From Gluconobacter potus (GTDB taxonomy: Bacteria; Pseudomonadota; Alphaproteobacteria; Acetobacterales; Acetobacteraceae): 64,000 bases of DNA. The notes below the pieces were generated by a model. It was not told the origin of the DNA. It was given only the letters and a program-made list of their open reading frames with translations, and ran no database searches. The stretch covers positions 1 through 64,000 of the forward strand of contig NZ_JABCQF010000009.1 of NCBI RefSeq assembly GCF_015244705.1. Reading direction: 5' to 3'. This document shows positions 9,955 to 19,806 of the stretch, in pieces (position 1 is the stretch's first letter; each line of letters begins with the position of its first letter). The translations under genes and the position numbers were made by a program.

Positions 9955-12399
9955 ATGATGTCCCTTGGCGAATATCGCAATCGTGCAGCACTTCTCTCGG
10001 ATTACCTCCCTTGGGCAGCGCTGGTCGAAAAAGGTATTGTCCTGAACAAGGATGGCTCCTTTCAGCGCACCGCGCGCATTCGTGGTCCGGATCTGGATTC
10101 CGCCACGCCGGCCGAACTTGTCGGCGTGACTGGCCGGTTGAACAACGCCCTGCGGCGTCTCGGTTCCGGCTGGGCCGTGTTCGTGGAAGCGCAGCGAACA
10201 CCTGCCACGCTCTATCCCGAGAGTGATTTTCCCGATGCCGCCAGCCAGATGGTGGATCTGGAGCGCCGGGAACAGTTCGAGGATGAGGGCGCGCATTTCG
10301 AGAGCCGGTATTTCCTGACCGTGGTATGGCTACCACCGGCGGAATCATCAGGTCGTGCCGAGCGTTTTCTCTATGAGGGTCGGGAACACGACGGACCGGA
10401 CCCGCATGGCATACTGAATTCTTTCATTGATCGCAGCGACCGTCTTCTGGCATTGCTCGATGGATTCATGCCCGAGGCCGCGTGGCTCAATGACGGCGGG
10501 ACGCTGACCTACCTGCACAGTACCATTTCGACCCGCAATCAGCGGGTCAGGGTACCGGAAATCCCGATGCATCTGGATGCGCTGCTGGTGGATCAGCCGT
10601 TGTCAGGGGGGCTGGAGCCGAAACTTGGTGATGCGTACCTGAAGACCCTGACCATCACGGGTTTTCCCAGCCGGACCTTCCCCGGAATTCTGGACGATCT
10701 CAATCGGTTGGCCATGCCCTATCGCTGGTCAACGCGCGCGATCCTGCTCGACAAGACCGACGCGACCAAGGTTCTGACGAAGATCCGGCGTCAGTGGTTC
10801 GCAAAACGCAAAAGCATCGCGGCCATTGTTCGCGAAGTCATGACCAACGAAGCATCCGTGTTGGTGGACAATGATGCCGCCAACAAGGCGGCCGATGCCG
10901 ATCTGGCGTTGCAGTCCCTCGGGGCGGATGATGTGGGGCAGGCCTACATCACTGCGACCATCACGGTCTGGGATGGCAGCGCCAGCATCGCCTCTGAAAA
11001 ACTCCGCCTTGTGGAAAAAATCATTCAGGGTCGCGACTTTACCTGTATGACCGAGACTCTGAACGCGGTCGAAGCATGGCTCGGCAGCCTGCCTGGGCAC
11101 GTCTACGCCAATGTGCGCCAGCCCCCGCTTTCGACGCTGAATCTGGCGCACATGATCCCGTTCTCCGCCGTCTGGGCCGGGCCGGAGCAGGATGTCCATT
11201 TCAAGGCGCCGCCGCTCTTCTACGGCAGGACCGCCGGGGCCACGCCGTTCCGGTTTTCTCTCCATGCCAGCGATGTAGGTCATACGCTGATCGCGGGACC
11301 GACGGGAGCGGGGAAGTCTGTGCTGCTGGCGCTCATAGCGCTTCAGTTCCGGCGCTATGTGGGGTCGCAGATCTTCGCCTTCGATTTCGGTGGCTCCATG
11401 CGCGCCGCAACGCTCGGCATGGGCGGCGACTGGCATGATCTCGGTGGTGGCCTGACGGACGAGAACGGGTTGGGCGTGGACGGCTTTCCCGGTGTTTCAC
11501 TCCAGCCTCTGGCTCAGATTGACGATCCGGACGAGCGCAAATGGGCCAGCGAATGGCTGGGCCAGATTTTTGTCGGTGAAGGGATCGCGCTGACGCCGGA
11601 GGTGAAATCCTATCTCTGGTCGGCCCTGAATTCCCTCGCGTCCTCGCCGGAGGAGGAGCGCACCCTGTCGGGCCTGGTCGCTCTTCTTCAGTCCAACGCA
11701 CTGAAACAGGCGCTCGCACCCTACTGTCTCGGCGGTCCCTACGGTCGCCTGCTTGATGCTGACACCGAGCATCTGGGTGATGCCGATGTGGTGGTGTTCG
11801 AAACCGAAGGACTGATTGGCTCTGGTGCCGCCTCGTCCGTGCTGTCCTATCTGTTCCATCGCATTGAAGGACGGCTGGACGGACGACCCACCTTGCTGGT
11901 GATCGACGAAGGCTGGCTCGTTCTGGATGACGGGAATTTCTCCGGTCAGTTGCGTGAATGGCTGAAAACCCTGCGCAAGAAGAACGCCAGCGTCATCTTT
12001 GCCACGCAGTCTCTGTCGGACATCGCGAACTCTCCTATTGCGCCTGCGGTGGTAGAAAGCTGCCCGACACGGATATTCCTGCCCAACGAGCGCGCCATCG
12101 AACCGCAGATCATGGCCCTCTACCGGGATTTCGGCCTCAACGACCGACAGACCGCCATCATCGCCCGCGCTGCGTCGAAACGGGAATATTACTGCCAGAC
12201 CCAGCGCGGGAACCGCCTGTTCGAACTGGGGCTCGGGCCGGTCGCGCTCGCGCTGTGTGCGGCGTCGGGGAAAGACGATCATCGGCTGATTGACGCCGTG
12301 CTGGGGGAGCATGGGCGGGAGGGTTTTCTGCCCGCGTGGTTTGAGGCGCGTGGTGTGACGTGGGTCGCGGACCTTCTGCGTCACGGAGGCGTGCCATGA
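9955..12399 (+). CDS. trbE: TrbE, conjugal transfer ATPase (VirB4-like)
   Basis: 814 residues from ATG at 9955, preceded by GAGGAGGGC; the frame opens further upstream, but that part overlaps trbD and is not TrbE-like. Walker A GPTGAGKSVLL lies near 447-457, and Walker B LLVIDEGWLVL near 645-655. It is the largest ATPase of the Trb secretion apparatus, needed for pilus biogenesis and substrate transfer. Its stop overlaps the trbJ start (ATGA). Confidence 0.96.
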   Translation: MMSLGEYRNRAALLSDYLPWAALVEKGIVLNKDGSFQRTARIRGPDLDSATPAELVGVTGRLNNALRRLGSGWAVFVEAQRTPATLYPESDFPDAASQMVDLERREQFEDEGAHFESRYFLTVVWLPPAESSGRAERFLYEGREHDGPDPHGILNSFIDRSDRLLALLDGFMPEAAWLNDGGTLTYLHSTISTRNQRVRVPEIPMHLDALLVDQPLSGGLEPKLGDAYLKTLTITGFPSRTFPGILDDLNRLAMPYRWSTRAILLDKTDATKVLTKIRRQWFAKRKSIAAIVREVMTNEASVLVDNDAANKAADADLALQSLGADDVGQAYITATITVWDGSASIASEKLRLVEKIIQGRDFTCMTETLNAVEAWLGSLPGHVYANVRQPPLSTLNLAHMIPFSAVWAGPEQDVHFKAPPLFYGRTAGATPFRFSLHASDVGHTLIAGPTGAGKSVLLALIALQFRRYVGSQIFAFDFGGSMRAATLGMGGDWHDLGGGLTDENGLGVDGFPGVSLQPLAQIDDPDERKWASEWLGQIFVGEGIALTPEVKSYLWSALNSLASSPEEERTLSGLVALLQSNALKQALAPYCLGGPYGRLLDADTEHLGDADVVVFETEGLIGSGAASSVLSYLFHRIEGRLDGRPTLLVIDEGWLVLDDGNFSGQLREWLKTLRKKNASVIFATQSLSDIANSPIAPAVVESCPTRIFLPNERAIEPQIMALYRDFGLNDRQTAIIARAASKREYYCQTQRGNRLFELGLGPVALALCAASGKDDHRLIDAVLGEHGREGFLPAWFEARGVTWVADLLRHGGVP

Positions 12400-13166
12400 C
12401 GGAAAGATCTTTTCGTATTCGGGCAAAATATTTCCGTAGCGGTTATGCCGCAGCTGTGGGCGCCGTTCTGCTTTTTCTCATGCCAGTCAAACCTGCCTGT
12501 GCGCAGTGGGCGGTCTATGACGGAGCCAATCACGTACAGAGCGTCCTGATTGCAGCACGCGAACTCCAGCAGATCGACAACCAGATCACATCGCTCGCCA
12601 ACCAGGCGCAGATGCTGGTCAATCAGGGTCGCAATCTCGCGACGCTCCCGCTCTCGACATTGTCGACGCTGCAATCGACGGTTTCCCAGACCACCGCCCT
12701 TCTGGCCCAGGCGCAGAACATTGCCTACAGCGTCCAGTCCGTCGAGCAGCAGTATCAGCAGGCGTACACATCCGTCTCGTCCGGCATGTCTGACAGCACC
12801 CTTTTCAGTCAGGCACAGACGCGGTGGCAGAATTCCGTCGGTGGGTTCGAGGATGCCCTGAAACTGCAGGCCCGGGTGGTCGGCAACATCCCAACCGACA
12901 GTTCGGCCGTGACGCAACTGGTCTCGGCCAGCCAGAACTCTGCGGGTGCGTTGCAGGCGGCGCAGGCCGGAAACCAGCTTATGGCCCTGCAATCCCGTCA
13001 GTTATCTGACATTCAGGCGGAACTCGCCGCCAACGGTCGGGCTGCTGAACTGGAACGTGCCCGACAGGCTGCGAACGAAGCCGGGGCCGAGGCACAATAC
13101 CAGCATTTCGCGCAGTACGACGCCTATGTTCCCGAGACTGTCTCCGTTCCCGGTTCGGGAGACTGA
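12396..13166 (+). CDS. trbJ: TrbJ, conjugal transfer protein (VirB5-like)
   Basis: 256 residues from ATG 12396, which overlaps the trbE stop. A signal peptide (about 1-37, ending KPACAQW) leads to a periplasmic, Gln- and Ala-rich helical protein with coiled-coil segments around 50-120. TrbJ/VirB5 is a minor pilus-tip component. trbK, the entry-exclusion lipoprotein gene that often follows trbJ, is absent: trbL starts 3 bp after the stop. Confidence 0.93.
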   Translation: MTERSFRIRAKYFRSGYAAAVGAVLLFLMPVKPACAQWAVYDGANHVQSVLIAARELQQIDNQITSLANQAQMLVNQGRNLATLPLSTLSTLQSTVSQTTALLAQAQNIAYSVQSVEQQYQQAYTSVSSGMSDSTLFSQAQTRWQNSVGGFEDALKLQARVVGNIPTDSSAVTQLVSASQNSAGALQAAQAGNQLMALQSRQLSDIQAELAANGRAAELERARQAANEAGAEAQYQHFAQYDAYVPETVSVPGSGD

Positions 13167-13169
13167 TCG

Positions 13170-14576
13170 ATGGACGCCAGTAATGTCGGGATTATTGACG
13201 GGTTCCTCAACACCTTCGAGACCACCATCGATTCCGGTTTTGGATTGCTGCGGGGCAGCGTCGTGTCCCTCGCCGGATCGCTCTCCGTCCTTGATATGCT
13301 GCTGGCCGGGCTGTTCTGGGCCTGGGCGGTGGACGAGGACATTGTCCAGCGTCTGGTCAAAAAGACGCTTTATGTCGGCTTCTTTGCCTTCGTCATCAAC
13401 CATTTCAGCCATCTCTCGAGCGTCGTTTTCAACAGCTTCGCCGCGCTCGGTCTTAAAGCGGGTGGGGGAACGCTGACACTTGCCGATTTCATGCATCCGG
13501 GACGGCTGGCCGCGACCGGCCTCTCCGCCGCACAACCGCTGCTTGATGCGGCCAGCAAACTGGCGTTTTCCTTCGGCGCAATTGCCAGCATCGTACAGAT
13601 CCTCGTGCTGCTTCTGTGCTGGTTCATTGTGCTGGCGGCCTTCTTCATCCTCGCGGTGCAGCTTTTCGTCGCGATTGTCGAATTCAAGCTCACCAGCCTC
13701 GCCGGGTTCGTGTTGATCCCGTTCGCCCTGTTCAACCGGACGGCCTTTCTGGCCGAGAAGGTTCTCGGGAACGTCGTTTCGTCCGGTGTGAAGATCATGG
13801 TGCTGGCCGTCATTTCCGCCGTCGCCTCCGGCCTCTTCAAACAGTTCACGACCTCCTACGGGAACAGTTCGCCCACCATCGGACAGGCGCTGTCCGTGGT
13901 TCTGGCCTCCCTGTGCATGGTCGGGCTTGCGATTTTCGGCGGTTCACTGGCCAACGGCCTGATCTCCGGCGCCCCACAACTTGGCGCGGGTGCTGCTGTC
14001 GGCACCGGTATGGCGGTCGGCGCCATGGGAGCGGCGGCTGTCGCCGCCCCTGCCGCCATCGCCTCCGGTGGTGGCGCGGCTCTGGCCGCCACGGCAGCAG
14101 CCGCTCGTGGCGGGGCCGCTGCGGCGGGGGCGGCCTCAAGCGCCTATTCCATGGGAGCCATGAGCGCCGCGGGTGGGAGCGCGGGCGCGCGCATGGCCGC
14201 CGGGCTTGGTGGTGTCGCCCGCGCACCAGGTGCCGCAGCCATGAACGCAGCAAAGAGCAGGGCGTCCGGGGCCGCAGCGTCCATGAAACAGAGTTACGGC
14301 GCCGGTGCTCGTGGCGCCTTCACCGCAACAGGGGGGCGCTTTACCGGCGGAGCCGCTTCCGAGGCGGGTGGCGGGAATTCTGCCGGCCCGTCAGACAGCG
14401 CCGGCAAAGGTCAAGGCGGCGGCGCCGGCTCTGCTCCCGACAGCAAGCCCCCACGCTGGGCACAAAAAATGAAGCGTCGCAATGCCGCGACCCACGCGGC
14501 CGAAGCGGCCCATGTCATCCGCTCCGCCGATGGCGGCGGTGGATCGGCAGCCATCGATCTTTCGGAGAAACAATGA
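13170..14576 (+). CDS. trbL: TrbL, conjugal transfer membrane protein (VirB6-like)
   Basis: 468-residue polytopic inner-membrane protein. At least five hydrophobic segments are visible between about 28 and 265. After that comes an Ala/Gly-rich stretch (about 270-360) and a low-complexity hydrophilic tail. This is the standard TrbL architecture; the protein forms part of the inner-membrane channel. It ends in the ATGATG start of trbF. Confidence 0.94.
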   Translation: MDASNVGIIDGFLNTFETTIDSGFGLLRGSVVSLAGSLSVLDMLLAGLFWAWAVDEDIVQRLVKKTLYVGFFAFVINHFSHLSSVVFNSFAALGLKAGGGTLTLADFMHPGRLAATGLSAAQPLLDAASKLAFSFGAIASIVQILVLLLCWFIVLAAFFILAVQLFVAIVEFKLTSLAGFVLIPFALFNRTAFLAEKVLGNVVSSGVKIMVLAVISAVASGLFKQFTTSYGNSSPTIGQALSVVLASLCMVGLAIFGGSLANGLISGAPQLGAGAAVGTGMAVGAMGAAAVAAPAAIASGGGAALAATAAAARGGAAAAGAASSAYSMGAMSAAGGSAGARMAAGLGGVARAPGAAAMNAAKSRASGAAASMKQSYGAGARGAFTATGGRFTGGAASEAGGGNSAGPSDSAGKGQGGGAGSAPDSKPPRWAQKMKRRNAATHAAEAAHVIRSADGGGGSAAIDLSEKQ

Positions 14577-15259
14577 TGTTCCGTCGCTCTACCACACGCT
14601 ACGGGATCACACCCGAACCCGTGACACCCTATCAACACGCAGCCCAGATCTGGGATGACCGGATCGGCTCCGCCCGTGTGCAGGCCCGTAACTGGCGGCT
14701 GATGGCTTTTGGCAGTCTGTTCCTCTCGGCAGCACTCGGGATCGGCCTGGTCTGGCAGTCCGCGCGTGGCACCATCGTCCCCTGGGTCGTGCAGGTCGAC
14801 AAACTCGGCCAGACACAGGTGATCGGCCCAGCGACCTCGGCCTATGTTCCGACCGATCCGCAGGTGTCGTGGTATCTGGCGCGCTTCATCGAAGATGTGC
14901 GTGGCCTGTCCGCCGATCCTGTCGTTGTGCGGCAGAACTGGCTGCAGGCCTACGAGTTCACCATGATTTCCGGCGCACAGGCGCTGAACGACTATGCCCG
15001 CCTCAACGACCCGTTCTCACGGGTCGGCCACGAACAGGTCGAGGTCGATGTGTCGTCGGTCATCCGGGCATCGCCCGGCAGTTTCCGCGTGGCCTGGACC
15101 GAACGGCATTACCGCGACGGCGCCTTCACGGGAACCGAACGCTGGACCGCTATTCTCACGGTCATGATCGTCACCCCACGCACGGCCGATCGCCTGCGGA
15201 AAAACCCGCTTGGCATCTATGTCACCGCCATCAACTGGTCGAAGGAACTCGGACAATGA
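14573..15259 (+). CDS. trbF: TrbF, conjugal transfer protein (VirB8-like)
   Basis: 228 residues from ATG 14573, overlapping the trbL stop by 4 bp. One membrane anchor (about 44-62) is followed by a periplasmic VirB8 domain with the conserved start RGTIVPWVVQVDKLG. VirB8 proteins are bitopic assembly factors. A longer open frame upstream in the same phase is only a shadow of trbL. Confidence 0.94.
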   Translation: MMFRRSTTRYGITPEPVTPYQHAAQIWDDRIGSARVQARNWRLMAFGSLFLSAALGIGLVWQSARGTIVPWVVQVDKLGQTQVIGPATSAYVPTDPQVSWYLARFIEDVRGLSADPVVVRQNWLQAYEFTMISGAQALNDYARLNDPFSRVGHEQVEVDVSSVIRASPGSFRVAWTERHYRDGAFTGTERWTAILTVMIVTPRTADRLRKNPLGIYVTAINWSKELGQ

Positions 15260-16263
15260 TCCGCATGGTCTTGCGCGCCCTGCCGCTGGTGCTGCTCACC
15301 CTGTCCGCCTGTGCCGGACAGTATCATCCGCCCGCCATTCGCTATGATGATGCGGCGCGGGCTACACGCCTGCCCGATCCACCCAAACCGGTGCAGGTGG
15401 TGGAAATCGCCAGACCTTTGCCGCTGCCGGGCCAACTGAAACGCCTGCCGTCGCGCAGCGTCCAGGCCCGGCGAGGTGCGCCGGAGGTTGCCGATCCGAC
15501 CGTGCGTGTGATTCAGGCGAACGTCGCCGCCCGGATCCAGCCGACGCGGGCGGGATTTATCAATGCCGTGCAGGTTTATCCCTACAGTCCCGGCGCGCTC
15601 TATCAGGTCTACGCGTCGCCCGGTGACATTACCGACATCATGCTCCAGCCCGGCGAAAAGCTGGTCGGAAGCGGGCCGGTTGCCGCTGGTGACACCGTCC
15701 GGTGGGTGATCGGGGATACATCGAGCGGCAGTGGTACTGCCAAGCGTGTCCATATCCTGGTCAAGCCGACCCGTCCCGATCTCACGACCAATCTGATCGT
15801 CAATACCGACCGCCGGACCTACCTGGCGGAACTGCGTTCCACACCGGCGACCTACATGGCGTCCGTGTCGTGGGACTATCCCGAGGACGATCTGATCGCG
15901 CTGCACCGTCAGAATGACGACGCCGAAGAAGAGGCTCCTGTGGATGCGGGGCTGAATCTCGACGATCTGCATTTTCGCTACGCCATACAGCCAGCAAAAG
16001 GCGGGGTGCCCCCGTGGCTGCCCTCGCGGGCTTTCGATGACGGACGCAAAGTCTATATCGCTTTCCCGAGCGGGATCGGGCAGGGGGATCTGCCACCTCT
16101 TTTCGTGCTGGGGCCGGACGGGAACCCGGCTTTGGTCAATTACCGGGTCCGCCAGAACTGGATGATCGTTGACCGCTTGTTCGCCGCGGCCGAGCTGCGT
16201 CTCGGCGACAAGACCAGCGAGCAGCGCGTGCGCATCGTGCGCACTGACGGGCGGCCGTCATGA
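15256..16263 (+). CDS. trbG: TrbG, conjugal transfer outer-membrane complex protein (VirB9-like)
   Basis: 335 residues from ATG 15256, overlapping trbF by 4 bp. A lipoprotein signal with lipobox LSAC places the lipidated cysteine at residue 19, as in many TrbG proteins. The conserved VirB9 C-terminal part includes FPSGIGQGDLPPLFVLG and YRVRQNWMIVDRLF. It forms the outer-membrane core with TrbI. Confidence 0.95.
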   Translation: MIRMVLRALPLVLLTLSACAGQYHPPAIRYDDAARATRLPDPPKPVQVVEIARPLPLPGQLKRLPSRSVQARRGAPEVADPTVRVIQANVAARIQPTRAGFINAVQVYPYSPGALYQVYASPGDITDIMLQPGEKLVGSGPVAAGDTVRWVIGDTSSGSGTAKRVHILVKPTRPDLTTNLIVNTDRRTYLAELRSTPATYMASVSWDYPEDDLIALHRQNDDAEEEAPVDAGLNLDDLHFRYAIQPAKGGVPPWLPSRAFDDGRKVYIAFPSGIGQGDLPPLFVLGPDGNPALVNYRVRQNWMIVDRLFAAAELRLGDKTSEQRVRIVRTDGRPS

Positions 16264-17495
16264 GCGAGGACAGAGAAGAGGGGGCAGGGCAGGACACCGC
16301 TCCACGCCCTGATCAGAATGCCCCGCCCAATGGGGGAAACCCGGCCCCACCGGCGACGCCTCCCGATCTGCGCCTCCGTGCCGAGCGTCCACGCGTCGTG
16401 CGTCTGTCGCGGACGGTGATCTGGTCACTCGGGGGGATCGGCGTCATCGTCGTGGCGTTCGCCCTCGGATATGCGTTGGAAGCCAGCCATCGAGCGCCGT
16501 CAGCATCAGTCGGTCCGGACAATGCGTCCCCACCATCTGCGGCAGGTCTGGACAACCTCCCGAAAGATTATTCCAATGTGCCCAGGCTCGGACCCGCGCT
16601 TCCCGGTGATCTGGGCAGGCCAATCCTCAACGCGCAGCGGCAGGGCAAATCAATCCCTGCCAATGCGATCGGCAACGAGGATGCGCGTCGGGCTCAGCAG
16701 GAAATTGATGCCGCCATTGGCAGCAAACTGTTTGCCTCAGTCGATGTGCGTGATCAGCATGACGTGCAGCCGGCTTCATCTGCGACCTCAGCGTCCCCTG
16801 GCCAGGGTGCAGGAACGACCAGCACCGGACCACAGGCAGAGAACCGGGCCTTTCTCGCGGGTCAACCTGACCGGCAGACCATCAGCCCCGATCGGATTTT
16901 GCCGCTCCTCTCCCCTTACGTGCTTCAGGCCGGAACGGTCATTGCGGGCGCGCTGAACACGAAGATCAGTTCCGATCTTCCGGGCCAGATCGTCGGGCAC
17001 GTCACCCAGAACGTCTATGACAGCCCGACAGGGCGCTATCTCCTGATCCCGCAGGGCAGTACGCTGTTCGGTGCCTATAACAGCGGCATTTCCTTCGGGC
17101 AGCAACGCACCCAGATCATCTGGACCCGGCTGATTTTCCCGGACGGCGAAAGCCTCGTGCTGGAGAAACTGCCCGGCGCCGACGCGATCGGCCAGTCCGG
17201 CCTGTCGGACGAGGTGAACAACCACTGGGGCCAGTTGTTCAAAGCCGCACTGGTGACCACGCTGCTCAGCGTCGGGTCGGAAGCTGGCACGAGCCAGAGC
17301 GAGAACAATCTCGCCCAGGCCATTCGCAGTGGCGCCAGCAACGGGTTCTCTCAGGTGGGATACCGGCTGGTCGACCGCTCACTCGATATTCAGCCAACCC
17401 TCACCGACCGTCCCGGTCTGCCGTTCACGCTTCTGCTGGGGCGCGACCTGATACTCAAACCTTATGTTGCGAAAGGAGAACATCGCAATGGATAA
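16260..17495 (+). CDS. trbI: TrbI, conjugal transfer protein (VirB10-like)
   Basis: 411 residues. A Pro-rich cytoplasmic N-terminus, one membrane helix (about 56-75) and a periplasmic VirB10 beta-barrel domain starting near 215 are visible, with typical motifs LQAGTVIAGALNTKISSDLP and YLLIPQGSTLFGAYNS. It bridges inner and outer membranes. It overlaps trbG by 4 bp and the DUF2274 gene by 8 bp. Confidence 0.96.
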   Translation: MSEDREEGAGQDTAPRPDQNAPPNGGNPAPPATPPDLRLRAERPRVVRLSRTVIWSLGGIGVIVVAFALGYALEASHRAPSASVGPDNASPPSAAGLDNLPKDYSNVPRLGPALPGDLGRPILNAQRQGKSIPANAIGNEDARRAQQEIDAAIGSKLFASVDVRDQHDVQPASSATSASPGQGAGTTSTGPQAENRAFLAGQPDRQTISPDRILPLLSPYVLQAGTVIAGALNTKISSDLPGQIVGHVTQNVYDSPTGRYLLIPQGSTLFGAYNSGISFGQQRTQIIWTRLIFPDGESLVLEKLPGADAIGQSGLSDEVNNHWGQLFKAALVTTLLSVGSEAGTSQSENNLAQAIRSGASNGFSQVGYRLVDRSLDIQPTLTDRPGLPFTLLLGRDLILKPYVAKGEHRNG

Positions 17496-17727
17496 GCTTC
17501 GTATCACCGCAATTCCCGACAGTCGTCCTGTCCGGATGACGATTGCCTTTCCCGCGGACATTCATCGTGACCTTCTTCTGTATGCCCGTTTTCTCGCGGA
17601 GGAGAATGGCGACGACACCAATGTCGGCAAGAACCCGGCCCGTCTGGTTCCAATTATGGTGGCCCGGTTCATCGAACGTGATCGTGTGTTCCTCAAGAAA
17701 CGGAAGGAGGAAGGCGAAAAACCCTGA
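17488..17727 (+). CDS. DUF2274 family protein
   Basis: 79 residues from ATG 17488, preceded by AAAGGAGAA inside the trbI tail. DUF2274 genes habitually close trb operons in alpha- and gammaproteobacterial ICEs; their role is unknown. The sequence RPVRMTIAFPADIHRDLLLY suggests a ribbon-helix-helix-like fold, so a DNA-binding or autoregulatory role is possible. The C-terminus is strongly charged (Lys/Glu). Confidence 0.85.
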   Translation: MDKLRITAIPDSRPVRMTIAFPADIHRDLLLYARFLAEENGDDTNVGKNPARLVPIMVARFIERDRVFLKKRKEEGEKP

Positions 17728-17741
17728 AAGTGAATAGCCAA

Positions 17742-17761
17742 TAAACGGACCGTTCTGTATT
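17742..17761 (+). promoter_or_regulatory. Palindromic operator before PNPOx-like gene
   Basis: AAACGGACCGTT at 17743-17754 is identical to the operator core at 2372-2383, and is followed by a -10-like TGTATT (17756-17761). It lies 70 bp upstream of the flavin-binding gene. A shared TetR-type repressor is inferred. Confidence 0.6.
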
Positions 17762-17824
17762 GTTGCTCGGAGATGCTACGTGGCATGTTTGCCTCATTCA
17801 GTTCCGACATGACGGATCACGACG

Positions 17825-18715
17825 ATGGATAACACGGCGACCGCATTTCACGAGGGCGAACGGCGTGCGCAGGCACTGGCTGGCGTGGCCGCACCTTCGA
17901 GCACTTTCATTCGCTCCTTCATGACAGAGCAGCATCGCACGTTCTTTGCATCGCTGCCTTATGTCGTGCTGGGTGCCCTTTCTCCCGACGGCTGGCCGGT
18001 TGCAACGCTTGCTACCGGCGTGCCCGGCTTTCTCTCAAGTCCTGACGAGATAACACTTCATCTCGCCTGGCATCCCCTATCAGGAGATCCTGTGGCTGAA
18101 GCGCTGGCGCCGGAACGCCCGATCGCGATCCTCGGGATCGAGTTTGCGACACGCCGACGCAACCGCGCCAACGGCACCGTTCTGGCGAACGACGCGGACG
18201 GCATCCGGATGCGCGTTCTGCAGAGTTTCGGAAACTGTCCAAAATATATCCGCCCACGTGAGCCACGATCGCTGCTTCGATTACCCGGTGCCGTGGAGAG
18301 ATATCCGGCACCAGACGCTGAGGCGCGCGACGTCATCATGACCGCCAGCACATTCTTCATCGCCTCCTGCGCATCGTCTGTCGTCCACGGCGGCATGGAT
18401 GTCTCGCATCGCGGCGGACCATCAGGTTTTGTGCAGCTCAACGGTGATGTCCTGACTGTTCCGGATTACCCAGGTAATCGTTATTTCAACACGTTTGGAA
18501 ACTTTCTGGAAAATCCTCGGGCTGGTCTTCTCTTCATCAATTTCGACAACGGTGATCTTCTGCATCTGACGGGTGAGGCGTCTGTTTCGTGGAGCGGTGC
18601 AGGGCGTTCGTTTGATGTGCGTATTCGAGAGGTGATCCGACGCAGGAAGGCTCTGTCGCTCGGTTGGGTGGAGGGACCTGATATTGGGATCGTATCGTCG
18701 AGCCACGACGTATGA
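17825..18715 (+). CDS. Pyridoxamine 5'-phosphate oxidase-like flavin-binding protein
   Basis: 296 residues with two split-barrel-like halves. The central QSFGNCPKYI motif is typical of the PNPOx-like family that binds FMN and often acts as an oxidoreductase. The N-terminal half carries RTFFASLPYVVLGALSPDG, and the C-terminal half has PDYPGNRYFNTFGN. The ribosome binding site is weak. It is followed, with a 4-bp overlap, by an EamA transporter, so the pair forms one operon behind an operator shared with the redox gene at 2452. Enzyme substrate unknown. Confidence 0.8.
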   Translation: MDNTATAFHEGERRAQALAGVAAPSSTFIRSFMTEQHRTFFASLPYVVLGALSPDGWPVATLATGVPGFLSSPDEITLHLAWHPLSGDPVAEALAPERPIAILGIEFATRRRNRANGTVLANDADGIRMRVLQSFGNCPKYIRPREPRSLLRLPGAVERYPAPDAEARDVIMTASTFFIASCASSVVHGGMDVSHRGGPSGFVQLNGDVLTVPDYPGNRYFNTFGNFLENPRAGLLFINFDNGDLLHLTGEASVSWSGAGRSFDVRIREVIRRRKALSLGWVEGPDIGIVSSSHDV

Positions 18716-19677
18716 CCGCAAACCGCATTCGTACTCCACGCATCGTAGAGCGTGTTATGGCGTATGCGTCACTTGGATTGCCACCGCTGTTCTGGGCCGG
18801 AAATTTTATCGTCAGCCGTGCGGTTCGCGATCTGACCGCACCCCTGACCCTGTTGACCGTCCGCTGGGTCGTTGCTTTTGTCTGCCTGTCGCCGTTTGCG
18901 CTCCCTATCATGCGCCGTGATGCTCCTCGTTATTGGCAGCATCGCTGGCTTATGCTCGGGACGGCGCTTACAGGGATCGTCGGCTTCAATGCCCTGATCT
19001 ATGTTGGTGTACGAACGACCACGGCGAGCAACGCCCTTCTGATGAACGCGCTGATACCACTCATGATTGTTTTCTTCGGTGCGATCTTTTACCGGCAGCG
19101 ACTTACACTCGCTCAGGGCGCTGGTCTGATACTTTCGTTGTTGGGCGTGTTCACGCTGGTTCTGCACGGCCAATGGTCACAATGGAGCGCCCTCGCGCTC
19201 GTGCCGGGAGATGCTGTTGTCCTTGCTGCGATGGCTTGCTTTGCGTTTTACACGCTCTGGATCCGTCGCCTGCCGGCAGACCTCGACCGGTTGGGTGTGC
19301 TGGGTGCTCATATCACGATCGGCGTCTGCCTCCTGTTGCCGCTCTGGTTCATCGCTCCGATAAGTGCGACATCTGCTCATTGGACGATTTCATTTGCCGC
19401 AGCTGCCTTATATGTGGGCATTTTTCCGTCCGTTCTGGCCTATTTACTCTACATGCGCGCTGTCAGATTTTTTGGTGCGGAACGTGCAGGCCTGAGCATT
19501 CATCTGATCCCGGCCTTTGGAGTCATACTCTCGACGTTGTTTCTTCACGAACGTCTGCATCTCTGGCACGCTACAGGCATTGTAGCGATTGCTTTGGGTC
19601 TGGTGTGTTCGTCTTTCCGGCAGGCCTCTGCACCGCCGACCAATGGCGGCGATGTCTCGCACGTTCGGGAAGTATGA
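18712..19677 (+). CDS. EamA/DMT family transporter
   Basis: 321-residue inner-membrane permease with about ten hydrophobic helices in two EamA repeats (about 15-145 and 165-300). It resembles RhaT/YdcZ-like exporters of metabolites or small toxic compounds. It is coupled to the PNPOx-like gene by an ATGA overlap. This suggests that the enzyme modifies and the transporter exports the same class of compound, which is inference. Confidence 0.9.
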   Translation: MTANRIRTPRIVERVMAYASLGLPPLFWAGNFIVSRAVRDLTAPLTLLTVRWVVAFVCLSPFALPIMRRDAPRYWQHRWLMLGTALTGIVGFNALIYVGVRTTTASNALLMNALIPLMIVFFGAIFYRQRLTLAQGAGLILSLLGVFTLVLHGQWSQWSALALVPGDAVVLAAMACFAFYTLWIRRLPADLDRLGVLGAHITIGVCLLLPLWFIAPISATSAHWTISFAAAALYVGIFPSVLAYLLYMRAVRFFGAERAGLSIHLIPAFGVILSTLFLHERLHLWHATGIVAIALGLVCSSFRQASAPPTNGGDVSHVREV

Positions 19678-19806
19678 GCCCAACGATATGGAGATCACCA
19701 CACGATTAACTCTGATTGATGAGAGATCAGCATACTTGGGATTTTTGTTGCACTCGTCTTTTCTACTTATATCCGGGATGAAAAATGCAAGAAGTATGAT
19801 CCCATT

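Noticed and set aside
13616-14572. Long upstream extension of the trbF frame through trbL
   Set aside because: Arg-rich out-of-phase reading of the Ala/Gly-rich trbL region; TrbF similarity starts at 14573.
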